This document shows, one piece after another, positions 24,098 through 36,470 of a DNA stretch of 64,000 nt. Source of the DNA: Epiperipatus broadwayi. Taxonomy: Eukaryota; Onychophora; Udeonychophora; Euonychophora; Peripatidae. The first letter of the stretch is position 1, and every line of letters begins with the position of its first letter. The stretch covers positions 9,133,916 to 9,197,915 of the forward strand of contig JAQFVV010006220.1 in NCBI GenBank assembly GCA_028023455.1. The letters are read 5' to 3'. A program made the position numbers and the translations under genes. The notes beneath the pieces are model-generated. The model was not told where the DNA came from. It made no database searches and saw only the letters and a program-made list of their open reading frames with translations.

Positions 24098-24334
24098 AAA
24101 ATAATATTTTATTATAAAATTCTGGAGTTTTTTTAGGGGGGGGGGAATCACCCTCATACACATATGAAAACATATAAGAATATTTAAAAAAATATTTCTG
24201 AATTAGTTATCCAATGTGGTTGCATTTAATAAAAACAGATATATTAACCTTTAATTAAGATTAAAATTTATATCTGAACAAAAAATATAATCTCTAGTCA
24301 ATAAAATGATTAGTAATGTCTTAAGCTGTTTAAT

Positions 24335-24425
24335 GCAGTGGTGAAATGCCAGGTTCTGAAACTCATGGTGCTTCAGCTGTGCTAGTTCTGGTGCTTGAAC
24401 TTTTTATAAACTCCAATAAAACATT
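24335..24425 (+). repeat. Short interspersed repeat (related to 30745)
   Basis: The block shares TCATGG, CAGCT-T and TGCTTGAACTT with 30745-30830 in the same order and spacing, so both are copies of one short repeat. No A/B-box pair is convincing. A third weak relative may lie near 51850. Confidence 0.45.
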
Positions 24426-26985
24426 TGTTGTTTTTATTGATTAGTTGTAATTATTAACATATTTATCTAAAAAACATGAAACCAAATGAGTGATTACAAA
24501 AAAATTGGCATATGCAAATTAAATTGTAATAAAGATATCTTTATACTTATATTTTTCAGCAACCTGAAAAAAAAAATCAAACATTGTATAATTCACTGCA
24601 AAAAGATTTTTGGAATTTAATCCAGTGTTTTTAATCTTTTATTTTTTCATATCACTCCAGAAAATTTCCTTATCTCAGCCATCTATTTCATATTATTTTT
24701 TGCTATGTTTAGGGATTTAGTTTAGGTGTCTTGTTGTCTCTATATACACTTTTTCCAGTAACAACCTTTATTTCAATCTCTTAATTACCTCAACAATAAC
24801 TGATCATTTTCCTATATATTTTACATTCATTATGTTTTAGTAAAACCCAATGTGAATTGTTTTTCTACCATGGTACAAATCTTAGATTAACAAGTAAACA
24901 CTGTGAGAACATATTGATTTTTTCCCCAACACTTAGACATATTTTTAATATTACATTTCTACCAAAAGCATTCTACCTAAGTTTAACTTTGTGGCTAATT
25001 TTTCCCATTATAATATTAATGATTTTATCAAGATATTTATAGTTAAATTCTTAAAATCATTTCTATTAATTTTTCTTTTTTTGTATTGATAAATCAATGA
25101 ATGTTACTTTGCCCTTTTTTATATTTATCTTTAGTCTTACTTTATTTTTATTGTTTAATAATTCTTGTTAAGTTCCTTATAGTTTTGTAGCATTATTTGA
25201 ATAACTACTACACATGGGAAAATCTAGATAAGCAATCTCCATTTCTATTTTTTTTTTTGATTCATACAAAATGTTTTTTTAAAAACTATTATAAATGTTT
25301 TGAAGAGATAGAATCATATTTTATATACTTGTCAGTAATAATAATTTTTTTAATAACACTGTATAGTTTAATCACTACTTTTGCATTTTTATATAAATTA
25401 AATCTATATCAAAATTTTCCAGATAGTAAAAAAAAAATGTGTATACAAATCGAATATAAAGTGGTAACTCATTTTTATTTGTTCTTTCTCTAACTTTTCA
25501 TATGGTTTAGTATACTATAATAACTTTAAAATCCTTTTTTTTTTAAAAAAAAATTGTTATAGTTGAAGTTTAAAATTCCTGTACATAATTTGTAATGATC
25601 TTAATAAATATCTTATAATAATCTTATCTTTTATTTTTCTTAAATATGAATATTATTAATGCATTTTTCTAATCATTGAAATATTCCTAAGATTTTAATT
25701 CCTTGACAATAATTTCTTCATTTTTTTCAGTTTTTATTAAAATATTTATATTTTCTCGAATTTTTTTTTTCTTCATAGATATATCTTTGTGCCCCATTTT
25801 CTGTCTTAAAAATATACTGTTTTAAATATTATAGAAGATGCTATTAGCCTTTCTATTATTTTATTACTATATATATCTTCATTTATTCTTATACAGACTT
25901 TATGGTGACATATCTGTTTAAAGTGTCTAAGCAGCCTTTTCTTCTTATTTAAATCATTTTCTTTCTGATACTAATATGTCATCTGTTATTTATTATTATT
26001 TTTTTCCTTTAGATTTCTATCACTTTTTTAGTGATATTTCTTTGCATCATCAATTTTTTTTTTCAAAGTAAACTGCAGATAGCAATTTCTTCTAAAAGGA
26101 CTTTTATTCTTCTCTATGGACTACTTTGTCAGAAAATAAATTGTTGCTTTTGTGCCTTGATTTATATACACATCTTGGGCATTCATATCTTAATTAAAAA
26201 TCAAAATTAATCTTTGTCAGTCTGCTAACACATTATATTTAAAAAACATACCACAAATAAAATAGTTACAAAGATATTACAGTAAGAAGGTCAATGGCTA
26301 ATCTTTTTAATAAAGCTTAGTTATTTTATAAACAGTCACCAAAAATTAGAATTAAAAAAATTGACTTGTTAAATATATTGCTCAGAATTGGCTTTTTATG
26401 AAGCAGAGTTGTGGATTTGGAGAAAAATGGGGAACGGGGTGTAAATAAATTGATATAGCATAATTTATAATGTTGAAGGTTTAAATAAAAAACTATTTAT
26501 AGAGTAAATTATGAAAAAAAAAGAGAAATTAGCTTGGAAATATTCTTAGAGGTAAACATTTTTTAAAAGTTATATTGGATAATCTATAAAAATTAGTAAT
26601 AGTAAAAAGTGTTTGATCTCGAGTAATGAAGTGATTATGATTATCTAAGACTGGAATTAATGGACAGAAAAACATTGAAAAGGGTTAATGTAGAATTATC
26701 ATTCATGAAAATAATATATAATTCCGGACCATGAGGATTTATAATTATATGGTTGAAAAGTGATTAAAGAAATATAAAAAATAAGATTGAAAATAAATAT
26801 AACAAAAACAAAAATATATCCTTTTGGAAAAATATAAAAAAATATAAATACTTGAGTCTCACCAATGTATTAGATAAACAAACTATATCTTAAAGTTATT
26901 TAAAGGCTGTTATTATATATATTTAATTCAATATTTCCAAGGATTGTTTTTATAATAAAGAATAAAAATGAGCAGATAATGTTGT
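24426..26985. other. Non-coding AT-rich stretch
   Basis: No coding or structural RNA signal is seen. The plus-strand 98-codon frame at 25197-25493 is dominated by Phe, Ile, Tyr and Leu and looks random. Confidence 0.5.
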
Positions 26986-27002
26986 CAAGAAATTATCAAT
27001 TA

Positions 27003-28606
27003 CTACTAATTGACAATCCTGAGGTTAAACAAGTGTTCTCATTAACTTAAACTAGTTCTTTTGTAGACGTTTTTTTGTTGAAGTAAAAGGAGACCTCTTT
27101 TACTTCAAACCCAAGTTCTTATATGGATGTGAACCCAGAAAGTTATTTTTATACATGTGAGAATGTAAAATAAGGTAATTTGCTATTATTCATACTATGA
27201 CATATTTCTCTGGTAATGATTTTGTCTGGTAATATTTACTGTTTCCTTTTATGATGTCATGGCAACCAAGAATTCTGACATGACTAATCAATGTCAAATA
27301 AACTGATCCTTTCCTTTCCATTTTAGAAGATATTAAATGGTTCACTCTCCCATACATGTAAAAATACATTTACTTCATATATTTGTGTTTTGTATTTATT
27401 TTGCTAAAACTTTGTGTGTGTTTCTTTTTAAAAAATATTAAAAATATAATTTGAAACTTGCAGCAAATGTATTGCATTATTTGTATTTTTTTTTAAAAGA
27501 AAAAATACAGTGGTAAAAAGTTATTATATTTGTGTGTGTGTATTTTTTTTTTTGCTTAACTTTATATAAATTTATAGTTAAAAGTTGTTTTATTTGTGGG
27601 TTTTTTTAAAAAAGATAATTAAAATATAAGGTTAAACTTACAATTGCCCATTTTTTTTAAGTTAAAAAAATAACAGAAATTTAAAACTTTGTTACAACTC
27701 GTCATTTAAGAAATGTTTCAGGCTTCTTTTTCACATTTCTTCATTTTTCCATAATGAATATATCCCTCCCTCATTGTAAAGTCCTTTTTTTAGATTTGAA
27801 GTTTGCTATTACACATGAAATGTGAGGGTGCAAAGTGCTGTAGTATGTGGGAGGAGAAAGAATAGCTTTGATGACATGTAGTGTTGTACCAAGAAGGCAC
27901 AACTCACAAGTATCTGTTTTATTTAGTATTGCAATATCTTTTTTCCATTTTCCACAATGAATATATGTCTCCATTACATTTTTTTAGATTTGAAATTTCA
28001 TATTACATGTACTCCTGGTGACATATTACTCCAAGTTTGCGATATGTTTAAAATAACTCTTTATGGGATTTGTGGACAAATTTTATTAATTAAATTTGTC
28101 TGCACAATCCTTGGAAGTCAACATATCACAAACTTAGAGTAATACATCATTGGAGTAATATGTCATAGTAGAAATAATACCAAAGTACCTAAAAGAATAA
28201 CATCTTTCTTGATGTTCTGCAAATAATATTTTAAACCTCTTCAGAGAGTTGTACATGTAAATGATAATTTCTTGGCAACATCAAACATTAAAGGTGATCT
28301 ATGTTTCCATCGATATTATCTTCTCATTTCTATATTTTATTATAATAAAAATCCATGGAAATATTTAATTCAACATATACAACTCCCTGAAAAAGATTAA
28401 AATAAGATTTGCAGAAATGTCAAGAAAGATTCTATTCTTTCACATTCTCACACTTATTAAAATAGCTTTCTTGGTTTAAAACCATATAAGAACTTGGGTT
28501 TGAAATAAAAAAAGGACCCCTTTTATTTTAACAAAAAACTTCAACAAAAAAATCTATTTTCAGTTAATGAAAAAATTTGCTTAATCTCAGGGATTATCAA
28601 TCAGTA
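27003..28606. mobile_element. Nested foldback element with about 120-bp inverted termini
   Basis: 27003-27127 and 28482-28606 are imperfect inverted repeats. Both contain GTTTTTTTGTTGAAGT, a purine/pyrimidine-rich stretch, then TTCAAACCCAAGTTCTTATA in the left arm and its complement in the right. Inside are two more inverted pairs: 28018-28048 with about 28105-28165, and 28200-28260 with 28360-28435. A direct repeat of TTGGCAACAT followed by TTAAAGGTGATC also occurs at 28273 and 28615. No transposase frame is present, so this is a non-autonomous foldback or several nested ones. Confidence 0.65.
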
Positions 28607-29039
28607 GGATTTTTTGGCAACATTAAAGGTTAAAGGTGATCTCTGTTTACATGGAAATTATCTCATTACTATTATATATATACATAAAAAGATTGCATTG
28701 CAATACCATCTATCAAATTTTCACTATTCTACTTCTAAGTAATCAGAAAAATACAATTTAACCCATTATGTGTTTCCTTTAAAGTAGTTTCCTCTAGTCA
28801 TTTAGTTGAAGCATATTTTAAAAATCATTTGCAATTTTTTGATATCTTGAAATAAAACAATGCATGTTTAAAATGTAATATGAAAGGGACTATATTAATT
28901 TAAAGTTAAAATTTATGAGTTCTAATAATTTATAAAATTATATTACACACACATAAAAAGTAATTGTCTGATTTTTGAAAATGTTAAGACAATTATAGAG
29001 ATAATTAAAAATTAGAAGTTAACATCTACAAATATTTTG

Positions 29040-29600
29040 GTCAGAATTACTACAGAGAGAAATAAAATGGATGAAATTAATTGCGGAATTAAATTTGGAT
29101 GATATATCTTTGAACAAAAAACAACTTAATATTAAAAGGAAATACATTTATTATTTAAAAAACAAGAGTTTTAATAGACATGTTATATTAGTTCTTACTT
29201 ATAGATCCAACACATGAATTCTAAACAGAACAGCAATGCAGACTTCAAACCTCTTAACATAATATGGAAAAAGATATATGTTAGGAATAACAAGAAGATA
29301 TCAAAAATGAAATACATTGGAGAAAGAACAAACATGTATTATTGACATTAATGAAAGAATTAAAAGACTGAAATGAAGCTGAATTAGATATATTTTTAGA
29401 AGAGATGATAATAAAAGGATAGTTGAAGTCTTAATTGGAATCTTAACAGAATATAAAGATCTAAAGAGATCGCATGTAAGACTTATAGATGAAATAAATT
29501 AAGATTTGTAATAAGATATGGAGAAGAAAAACTATGGATAAAAGAAGTTTGGTTAAATTTGAAGAAATCTTTACCCTGCATAGATTGAGAATAATTGAAT
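29040..29600 (+). pseudogene. LINE 3'-end fragment
   Basis: Broken plus-strand translation reads YLKNKSFNRHVILVLTYRSNT, then YMLGITRR, then IDINERIKRLK, then NRIVEVLNWILTE-KDLKRSH. This matches the C-terminal part of endonuclease/RT LINE proteins (..LP.LTYG.ET..; ..MLGI..RDR..; RIK.LKW.GH). It is the longest of the plus-strand copies and starts about 170 residues before the end of the ORF. Many stops are present; the copy is 5'-truncated and dead. Confidence 0.75.
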
Positions 29601-30740
29601 TTTTTTTAATACAGTGTGGAATATATGTATATGTCAATATATAAAAATAGGCATGTGCAATTAATGTCTGCGATAGGACCTAACTAATAATTTATATTTC
29701 TAAATTATAAATTAATAATAAATATAAATTAATAATAAATATATTTCTAAATTATAAATTAATAATAAATGCTGTGATTTAGAAAAAAAAAAACATGCAT
29801 TTTTTTTTCAAATAAAAGATGTATTCAAAACACAGTATGAATTGAAAAGTTATAGTTTTACACTAAACCATACTTAAAATTACTTCAATAAATAATCTTT
29901 ATTTTCTTTCTAAAGTGATCCTTTAATTTCAATGTATAAAAATTCTCAACATTATTTTTCTTAATAAATATTGTTTTACTTTATGATTCTTTTTGTTTCA
30001 TATCCATATAATACAATATTAATATCTGATATAATAAAAATACCAGATATTATGTTGGCCCAGAAAGGAAGAACATTAGTAACAATATAATACAATATTC
30101 TATATCTCTATTTATGTTTCAATCATCTTTTATGAATATTTTCAAGGTTAATTGATACAAATATATACAGATCTATATTTATAATATGCTTACAAAATCC
30201 AATAACAACTAAAAATTTACTCAAATAAATTTATACATTTTTTTAAAACCAAAGTAATTTATCTATATGTATATTTCAATTCTAAATAGTCTTTTATAAA
30301 TTAAATATAACTACTGCTTGCAGAAAAAATAATAAGTGGAATTAAAATTATTTATTTTAACGTAAAAGTTTTATAAGTCTCAATTAGTTTTGTCAGCGGC
30401 TTGGCAAAGCAAGTAATATTTAAGATTCAAAATAGTGGACTGAGCACAGCAATTTTATTCAGTGACTAAATTTAGTTCAACTTTCCTAATTCTCTTTTTT
30501 TAAAGTTTATCAGTTGAAAAATGATTCTGTAAGCATTATTTCTTGAGCTTACATTTTAAAGTAAGGTTAGTATAAATTAAGTTAGAAATTTTATTAAAGA
30601 AAATTCACAATATGTAGTTAAAAATCTTTCCACGAAATGATAATCAGAAATTATCTCTCCATTCTTATTTTTTAATATTACAGGAAGTTTAAGCAAAAAA
30701 AAAACTCTACAAACTATGAGTAGATAACATTAAAGAATAG
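29601..30740. other. Non-coding AT-rich stretch
   Basis: A small local tandem repeat at 29691-29770 repeats TTTCTAAATTATAAATTAAT and following AATAAAT. Nothing else is recognised. Confidence 0.45.
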
Positions 30741-30744
30741 TGTC

Positions 30745-30830
30745 CTGTGAGAGTGATAGACACAAGAGCTCAAATTCATGGATTGCAGCTCTAGAACTGA
30801 CGCTTCTGATGCTTGAACTTCGTAAGAATT
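30745..30830 (+). repeat. Short interspersed repeat (related to 24335)
   Basis: The block contains GAGCTCAAATTCATGG, then GCAGCTCTAGAACTG, then GATGCTTGAACTTCGTAAG. It matches 24335-24425 at many positions, in the same order. GAGCTCAAATTC may be a decayed B box. Confidence 0.45.
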
Positions 30831-31110
30831 CCTGACAAGTAAACCATTTGATTATTATTATTATTAAAGAATGATGGAAGCTAAGCTGCATTCATTACTC
30901 TGCAATATAGAGTTTTAAAAATAGATATACTTTTAATAATAAAAATCTTTACAATGATATTTGTTATGTATTAAAATTTTAATTTACATATTAATATAAT
31001 CATTTTGTAAGTCAATTTAAAACTTATCTCTATATAAATTGACTTATGTTTGAGTTTCATAAATAAATTAAATTTATTTAAACGCCCATTGATTACATAA
31101 GTAATATTTA

Positions 31111-31339
31111 CTAAGGCTGTAAACCTCAAGAATATGTGCGTGAAAATGCGAAGGTAGGGACCTTTACAGGTATTAAACACAAGTTTATGCTTTGGGCGTA
31201 AGCTTGTGGTTAAGACCTGTAGAAATCCCTACCTTCGCATTTTCACGCACATATTAGAAGTGTAAGCTTGTGGTTAAGACCTGTAGAGGTCCCTACCTTC
31301 ACATTTTCTCATGCATATTCTTGAGGTTTACAGCCTTAG
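31111..31339. mobile_element. MITE with TA target-site duplication
   Basis: A 229-bp element starts CTAAGGCTGTAAACCTCAAG and ends with the matching complement ...GAGGTTTACAGCCTTAG. It is flanked by TA at 31109-31110 and TA at 31340-31341. The terminal inverted repeats extend about 65 bp, to the GGTAGGGACC...ACAGGT segments. Inside, a unit of about 70 bp starting with TAAGCTTGTGGTTAAGACCT occurs twice in tandem, so the right TIR is duplicated. TA duplication fits the Tc1/mariner group or relatives; no transposase is encoded. Confidence 0.8.
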
Positions 31340-31344
31340 TACAT

Positions 31345-33155
31345 AAATTAAAATAAAATGAGGTATATGTATATTTGAGATACTTTTCACAAAAATAAAT
31401 TCCACCAATGAACTAACATTAAGAGTTCATAAAAATATTTCTTTTCCTTCAAATTTATGGCTACCAAATATTAATTTAAATAAAACATTGTGTAATTATT
31501 TTATATTTAAAAAATTAAAGCTACTTTTAAAATAACTTTTTTTTTGTTTCTTAAACGACAAGTTTTAATTTCATAGATGCAGACATTTTAATTATTTATT
31601 TATTTAAGATTCCAGAGGCATTTATTAAGAGAATCAAACTTTCTATATGCAGTATTTTTTTTTAAAGAAATATTAATTAAATCTATTTTACAATCTAAAT
31701 GTAATGTTATTAATTAAACTTTAATAACTTAATTAAGATAAATAATGTATTGAAATAAAGTAATATTAACACTTTATTTAAATATTAATGCTTATGTAAA
31801 TAATTGAATTTCCACCTAATAAATTTTTTAAGCCTTATCTATAATATCTCAATACATATTATTAAATATATAATACAGATAAATGAAGTTATATAACTTA
31901 TAATGAAAATGCAATGATTTTATTTATAAATTAGTGGAAAAATATTCTTTCAGATTATTGAATATATATTATTTTTAACATATATCTATAAAATAAATAT
32001 ATATATATTTTAACTATTAGTTATTAAAATTGTAATACAATAACTATTAGTACATTTAATTCATATCCACATTAATATATTAACAGTTACTAGGTATTTT
32101 ATATACATATATAAAGTTTATTTATTCATTTATTTAAATTAGTTTTGCACTTGAAAGAAACTCAAATCTTCATTATTTGTTTTTGTCCTTGAAGAACTGA
32201 CATTCGATTTTAAACTATCTTATAAATATCACTCAGTCCAAATTGTAAACAACTATAAGAGCCAAGTAGGTTTACAGAATATTAAGTGCTTAAATATCTC
32301 ATATTTTAAACTATTGTAATTTAATACATAGGCATCTGTATAATACATTATGTGAATACATGTGTGGATTTTTATTATGCGTAAACATGGGTATGCATTC
32401 TCAATTCTTTATAATTTGTTAAATTGTTTCTAATAGTTTTCAAGTGATAAGAATCATCAAGATTAATGACTCAATTCTATATGTATATGAGAAGCTGCTA
32501 TAAAGACTCTACCCTGAGAATGTTTCAGTATTTGCAATTACAAGCTTAGTGATAAATGTTGTAAGTGAATTCATTTAGATGGTGACAAAGTAAAATATTA
32601 TTACTTCTTGTATAATTTACTTAATAGAAAATAATTGTATATTCAAATAATTCTTCATTGAATATCACAGTTTTGCCTCTGTTCAAATAATTCTCAAGGT
32701 CAAAATAGTAAAAATGGAAAGTGTCTAAAGTATTAGAATTTATATTAAAAATAAACAATCTTTAAATTGAAAAAAAAACACCAACTTGTTCTTTGGTTTG
32801 CTTGTGTCTAATATTTTTCTGTTGGTGAACTTTAATTACATCAATATAATAAAACTATTAGGCTTAATTTTTAATGTTATTTATATTTCTTAAATAATGG
32901 TATTACTAGTGCTTTAGTTCATTTTTCTAGTAATTAGTGTGCAACAATATCAACAGCTATTCATAGTTTCAATTGCATGCATTAACTTATTTTAAATACT
33001 TGGCTTTCCAAATTATGTCATAAGTATGTAAGACAATTTATTTTTTCTCTTCATTATCTCAACTCCTAAACAAAGTGTCATATTTAACAAATATCCTCAT
33101 TTAACTTATTGACTGAAGCCTATCCATTAAAGTATAAAGATTAATATAAACTGAG
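31345..33155. other. Non-coding AT-rich stretch
   Basis: Long AT-rich sequence with no coding homology, RNA gene or clear repeat. Confidence 0.5.
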
Positions 33156-33174
33156 CACTGATTATATGTGTGCG

Positions 33175-33345
33175 GAAGATGATAATCTGGTCCAACTGAT
33201 AAGTGCTGATTCAGCACAAAATATATATATTGGTGATTATTTATCTTTTTTACATGTGTGGTTATGTGTATCAGTAGTATGGGATAATGTGGATAGTTGA
33301 AGATTGCTTGAAAGTCTGAGTTCAAATCCCCTGTATTTATTTATC
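33175..33345 (+). repeat. Hammerhead-bearing short repeat, copy D (with tRNA-like 3' part)
   Basis: The repeat starts with a hammerhead module and runs to a B-box-like GAGTTCAAATCC at 33318-33329. It matches the minus-strand repeat at 37690-37960 along its length. Upstream of the B box, GGATAATGTGGATAG resembles an A box, and the loop CTTGAAA at 33307-33313 is identical to that of tRNA-Ser(TGA). The flanking bases do not pair into an anticodon stem, so the tRNA link is only suggestive. Confidence 0.65.
33181..33245 (+). ncRNA. Degenerate type I hammerhead ribozyme, copy D
   Basis: Stem I pairs CCAA (33192-33195) with TTGG (33230-33233) and, across an internal loop, GATAA with TTATC. The core is CTGATAA at 33196-33202, with G8 of the canonical CUGAUGA changed to A. 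Stem II is a perfect 6-bp GTGCTG-ATT-CAGCAC at 33203-33217. The GAAA box reads AAAA at 33218-33221 (G12 to A). Stem III is a loop-less palindrome ATATATAT at 33221-33228, followed by predicted cleavage after A33229. Two core changes mean it should be inactive. Confidence 0.7.
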
Positions 33346-33779
33346 TTTAATAACACATTTTTCTAGTTTATTTATATTTTTGATATATCATAATTTTGTT
33401 ACTGCAGCTATTACTATCTCATAAATTTTTCAAAATATAAGCCAAATTCTGAATTGTAGCTTATATTATGGCAATTTACAAAAAATTCCCTTCATCAGTT
33501 GTGCCAACTTTAAGCATACTAATCATAATAAAAACAAGCTTAAATCTTATTTATATGATTTTATTTGCTTTATTTTGTAAACACATATAATTATATCCTA
33601 AAAAGCTAGTAATTTTAATCATTTTTATATAAACCTTATCATTAATATATATGTATTTAGATCTATTTAAATATTCCCCTTTATTACACATTCTTAAAAC
33701 ATGAATAATAACATCTGAAAAAAGGCAAATAATATTTAAAGTTTTTTATTTGGGCTATGATAATATCTAGCCTAATAAA
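33346..33779. other. Non-coding AT-rich stretch
   Basis: Nothing recognised. Confidence 0.4.
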
Positions 33780-33866
33780 TGATTAGTAATAATAATTAAC
33801 ATATATATTTGATATAGCTGGTGTCAAAGTTTCTGGTGTAGAAAGTTTGATACTTGGAATCAAATT
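33780..33866 (+). repeat. Hammerhead-family repeat fragment lacking the ribozyme
   Basis: GTGTCAAAGTTTCTGGTGTA and the following GAAAGTTTGATACTTGG resemble the sequence upstream of the hammerhead copies at 45895-45935 and 58880-58925 (GTATCAAAGTTGTGAG..AGTAAGTTTGACACTTATC). The ribozyme part is absent or lost here. Confidence 0.5.
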
Positions 33867-34619
33867 GTAATAATGTATGCAAGTATATTTTCTAAAATTC
33901 ACTAGTATTAATATATTGCTTTTTATACAATTAATAAGCACATGCACAGGCAGAGGAAGAGATTTTCTCTGAAACAATTACTATAAGGGTTGTACTGCCC
34001 TAATTTACAATTCTGAATCTGGTTATTATATAAAATTTTATTTTTTCAATAAACTATTAGAGTGCTTAAATCTACTCATTTATAATAAATAGCTTTGGCA
34101 AGTATTAATATCATACTTATATAGTGTACAAGTATAGACTGGCTGTTCATTAGCACAAATGAAACAAAGATTAATTTGTTGGCTTATCATTAAACTTAAG
34201 GCCAAGAAAATACATGATCTTTCTTCTTATGTCAGATCATTTTTGAGACATCATTTGGATTTTCTTGACAGCAACATATAGGATATATTTTCAAAATTGT
34301 TTTTATATATTTACATTTATGTTGCACTGCTCAGTATTGCTATGAATATGTGGCAACTGCACTCTTTGTAGCTTCTCTTTCAAGCGCTTCACATGCTTTT
34401 AATTTTATTTATGATAGATAAAAATTAGTTATGGTTTTCATATTCTGGAGACTGCAACATCATCATTCAATGCAATGTTTGATAATCAGAGATAGATGAA
34501 ACTAAAAATGAAGTTACAAACTGGGCTATAATTTGTGATAATCTTTTATTTATACAATTATAACTATAGATCTGTTTGAAATGAAAAAAAAAAGCAAAAT
34601 ATAAGAAAACCTCTCTAAA
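33867..34619. other. Non-coding AT-rich stretch
   Basis: Nothing is recognised apart from a short AGGGCAGTAC on the minus strand near 34000, which also occurs in the hammerhead repeats. Confidence 0.35.
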
Positions 34620-35640
34620 GTTAAATTGAACAATCTGATACAATATTAAGTCACAAATCTCTAGTTATTCAATTCTTCTTAAAAAAATCATTAATTTTTT
34701 TTTCATATTCCTTCTTTTCTTCTTACTGATTTCAGTCAAGTATGAACCCTTTTCAAAGTCTGTTAATATTTTAAAATGATTTGTAGGTTTTTATTTAAAT
34801 TAATTGGAGTATTTTTAAAGATTAGGAATATCATCTGTTAGTATTAACTTCTTTAATAATTTTCCTCTCTCACTTACATTGCACTAATTGGTGATCAGTT
34901 CCTGTGTTGTTAAGAACATTGCAATATTGCTGTAGTTCATTTGTATGTTTCTGCTCCCATTTTCATTTAATACTTTTCTTTAAAAAAAAATCATAATAGT
35001 TTTCTTTTTCTATGAATTCCACAAATCTGTTTTTTTTTTTTTTCCTCATTTCTATCATCATAACCAAATTTAATTACAACACTTTCACCATTTACACTTC
35101 TGGCACAATTTTAAAATGTTGTTTGGGTCAAATCATAAGGATTTTGTATATCCATATAAAAACCATCTTCTTCTTCATCAAATTTATTGGGACATAAAAT
35201 TGAATTATTTGCTTTCGATAGTTTTTTATTAATTTGAATAACTAATCTTACCACTCTAACTGATATACTATGAATCTCCAAAATGTTGTTCTTATACTTT
35301 TTATTTATAATAAATCCCACTTTACTTGTGTTATCAATATTTGTGCTTTGGTAGTAATGTAGATCTACTTTTCATATCAATTGTCTTTTAATGTTTTCTT
35401 TTAACTTCACAAAGTTTAATAATGCCCCATTTAATATTAGATAAATTTTCTTTCAATTTATGCAATATTCCTTTATTTGAAAGTGATATGCAACTGTAGG
35501 TAGGTGAGAAAAGCTCACTGAATGATAGACTATGTTTCAATTAGGGGCTACTTAATATTATTTGTCTTCAGTTGCCAACTGCTGCCTTGGCTAGCAACTT
35601 TATAGTCTTCTGAGAATAAATGACAATTTAGTTTTGCATA
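34620..35640 (-). pseudogene. LINE endonuclease-domain fragment
   Basis: This block is homologous to 61720-62840 over its whole length on the minus strand. Shared signposts include TGATTTCAGT-AAGT-TGAACCC (34729 and 61909) and the CAACT-C--CCTT-GCT-GCA segment (35575 and 62770). The best frame (35111-35320) reads ILEIHSISVRVVRLVIQIN then FDEEEDGFYM, like the middle of a LINE apurinic-type endonuclease. The RT part found in the 60-62 kb copy is missing. Loss of the 3' half is the reverse of normal LINE truncation and suggests a later deletion. Confidence 0.6.
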
Positions 35641-36144
35641 AAAATTAAAGAAATATAAAAATAATGAAGTATATAAAGTCATGTTTAGGAAAATTAACAG
35701 TAAATTGGGACATGTAATGAATGGTTGATGCTAAAAAAGTGTCATTACAAGAAAAGAATATAATGAAGAAAAATAATATAAAAAATAGCTATGATATAAT
35801 TTATAATAGGATAAAACTTTGGATTTTAAAAGTAGAATAATATGAGTGAAACAATAATTGAATTGCAAAATGGTGAGTTAATAGTAGAAAAGTTAGCTAT
35901 ATTGAAATGATGTAATCCATATATAAATAATTTGTATGGCAGAAATAATATAGTCTTATCTCTTCACTAATAAACAAAGAAAGTGAAATAGATAAAAATA
36001 AAATAATCATTATATGTTAGACTATTTTCATCATCCAATATACATTATTAAAAATCTTTAGAAAAAAATTAAACTTAAAAGTTTTTAAGTACATTCAACT
36101 GCTAAATAATACAACACACATTAGTATATAACAATACTTCATGT

Positions 36145-36263
36145 AGTATTATTTTTCCTTTTCTTCAAGTATTGCTGGCCTGAACAGTGCATGGAAATCA
36201 AACCTGAATCTTTGGATTAGTGAATATTGAATTTAATGTGATGCTCTAACTAGTCTATTCAGT
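36145..36263 (-). repeat. tRNA-related SINE, family 1, minus-strand copy
   Basis: Read on the minus strand it has an A-box-like TAGACTAGTTAGAGCA near the start and a B-box-like GGTTTGATTTCC (36193-36204), then GTTCAGGCCAGCAATAC and an A-rich end. The same order recurs in the plus-strand copy at 36471. It is a pol III promoter-bearing retroposon; the source tRNA is not identifiable. Confidence 0.65.
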
Positions 36264-36470
36264 CAAAACAACAGTAGATAACAAAAAAAAAAAAAGCTTG
36301 AAAGAAGCTATACCCATGACAGTAAGTAGCCAATAACCTCATAAATCAACCTAGTGATAATTCATAATATTTTGAAGCACTCACCATACTTGTCTTTAAA
36401 AAAAATAGAGAAAGCAGGAGTCACAAGTATATAAAATTTCTACTGACAGCTGTTTTTTATAGAAAAGCCT

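Noticed and set aside
25197-25493. 98-codon plus-strand frame with apparent hydrophobic segments
   Set aside because: Hydrophobicity is what T-rich DNA encodes by chance; no motif or conservation signal.
33307-33313. tRNA-Ser(TGA) anticodon loop in the hammerhead repeat
   Set aside because: The loop CTTGAAA matches, but the five bases on each side do not pair, so a tRNA-Ser origin is only a hint.
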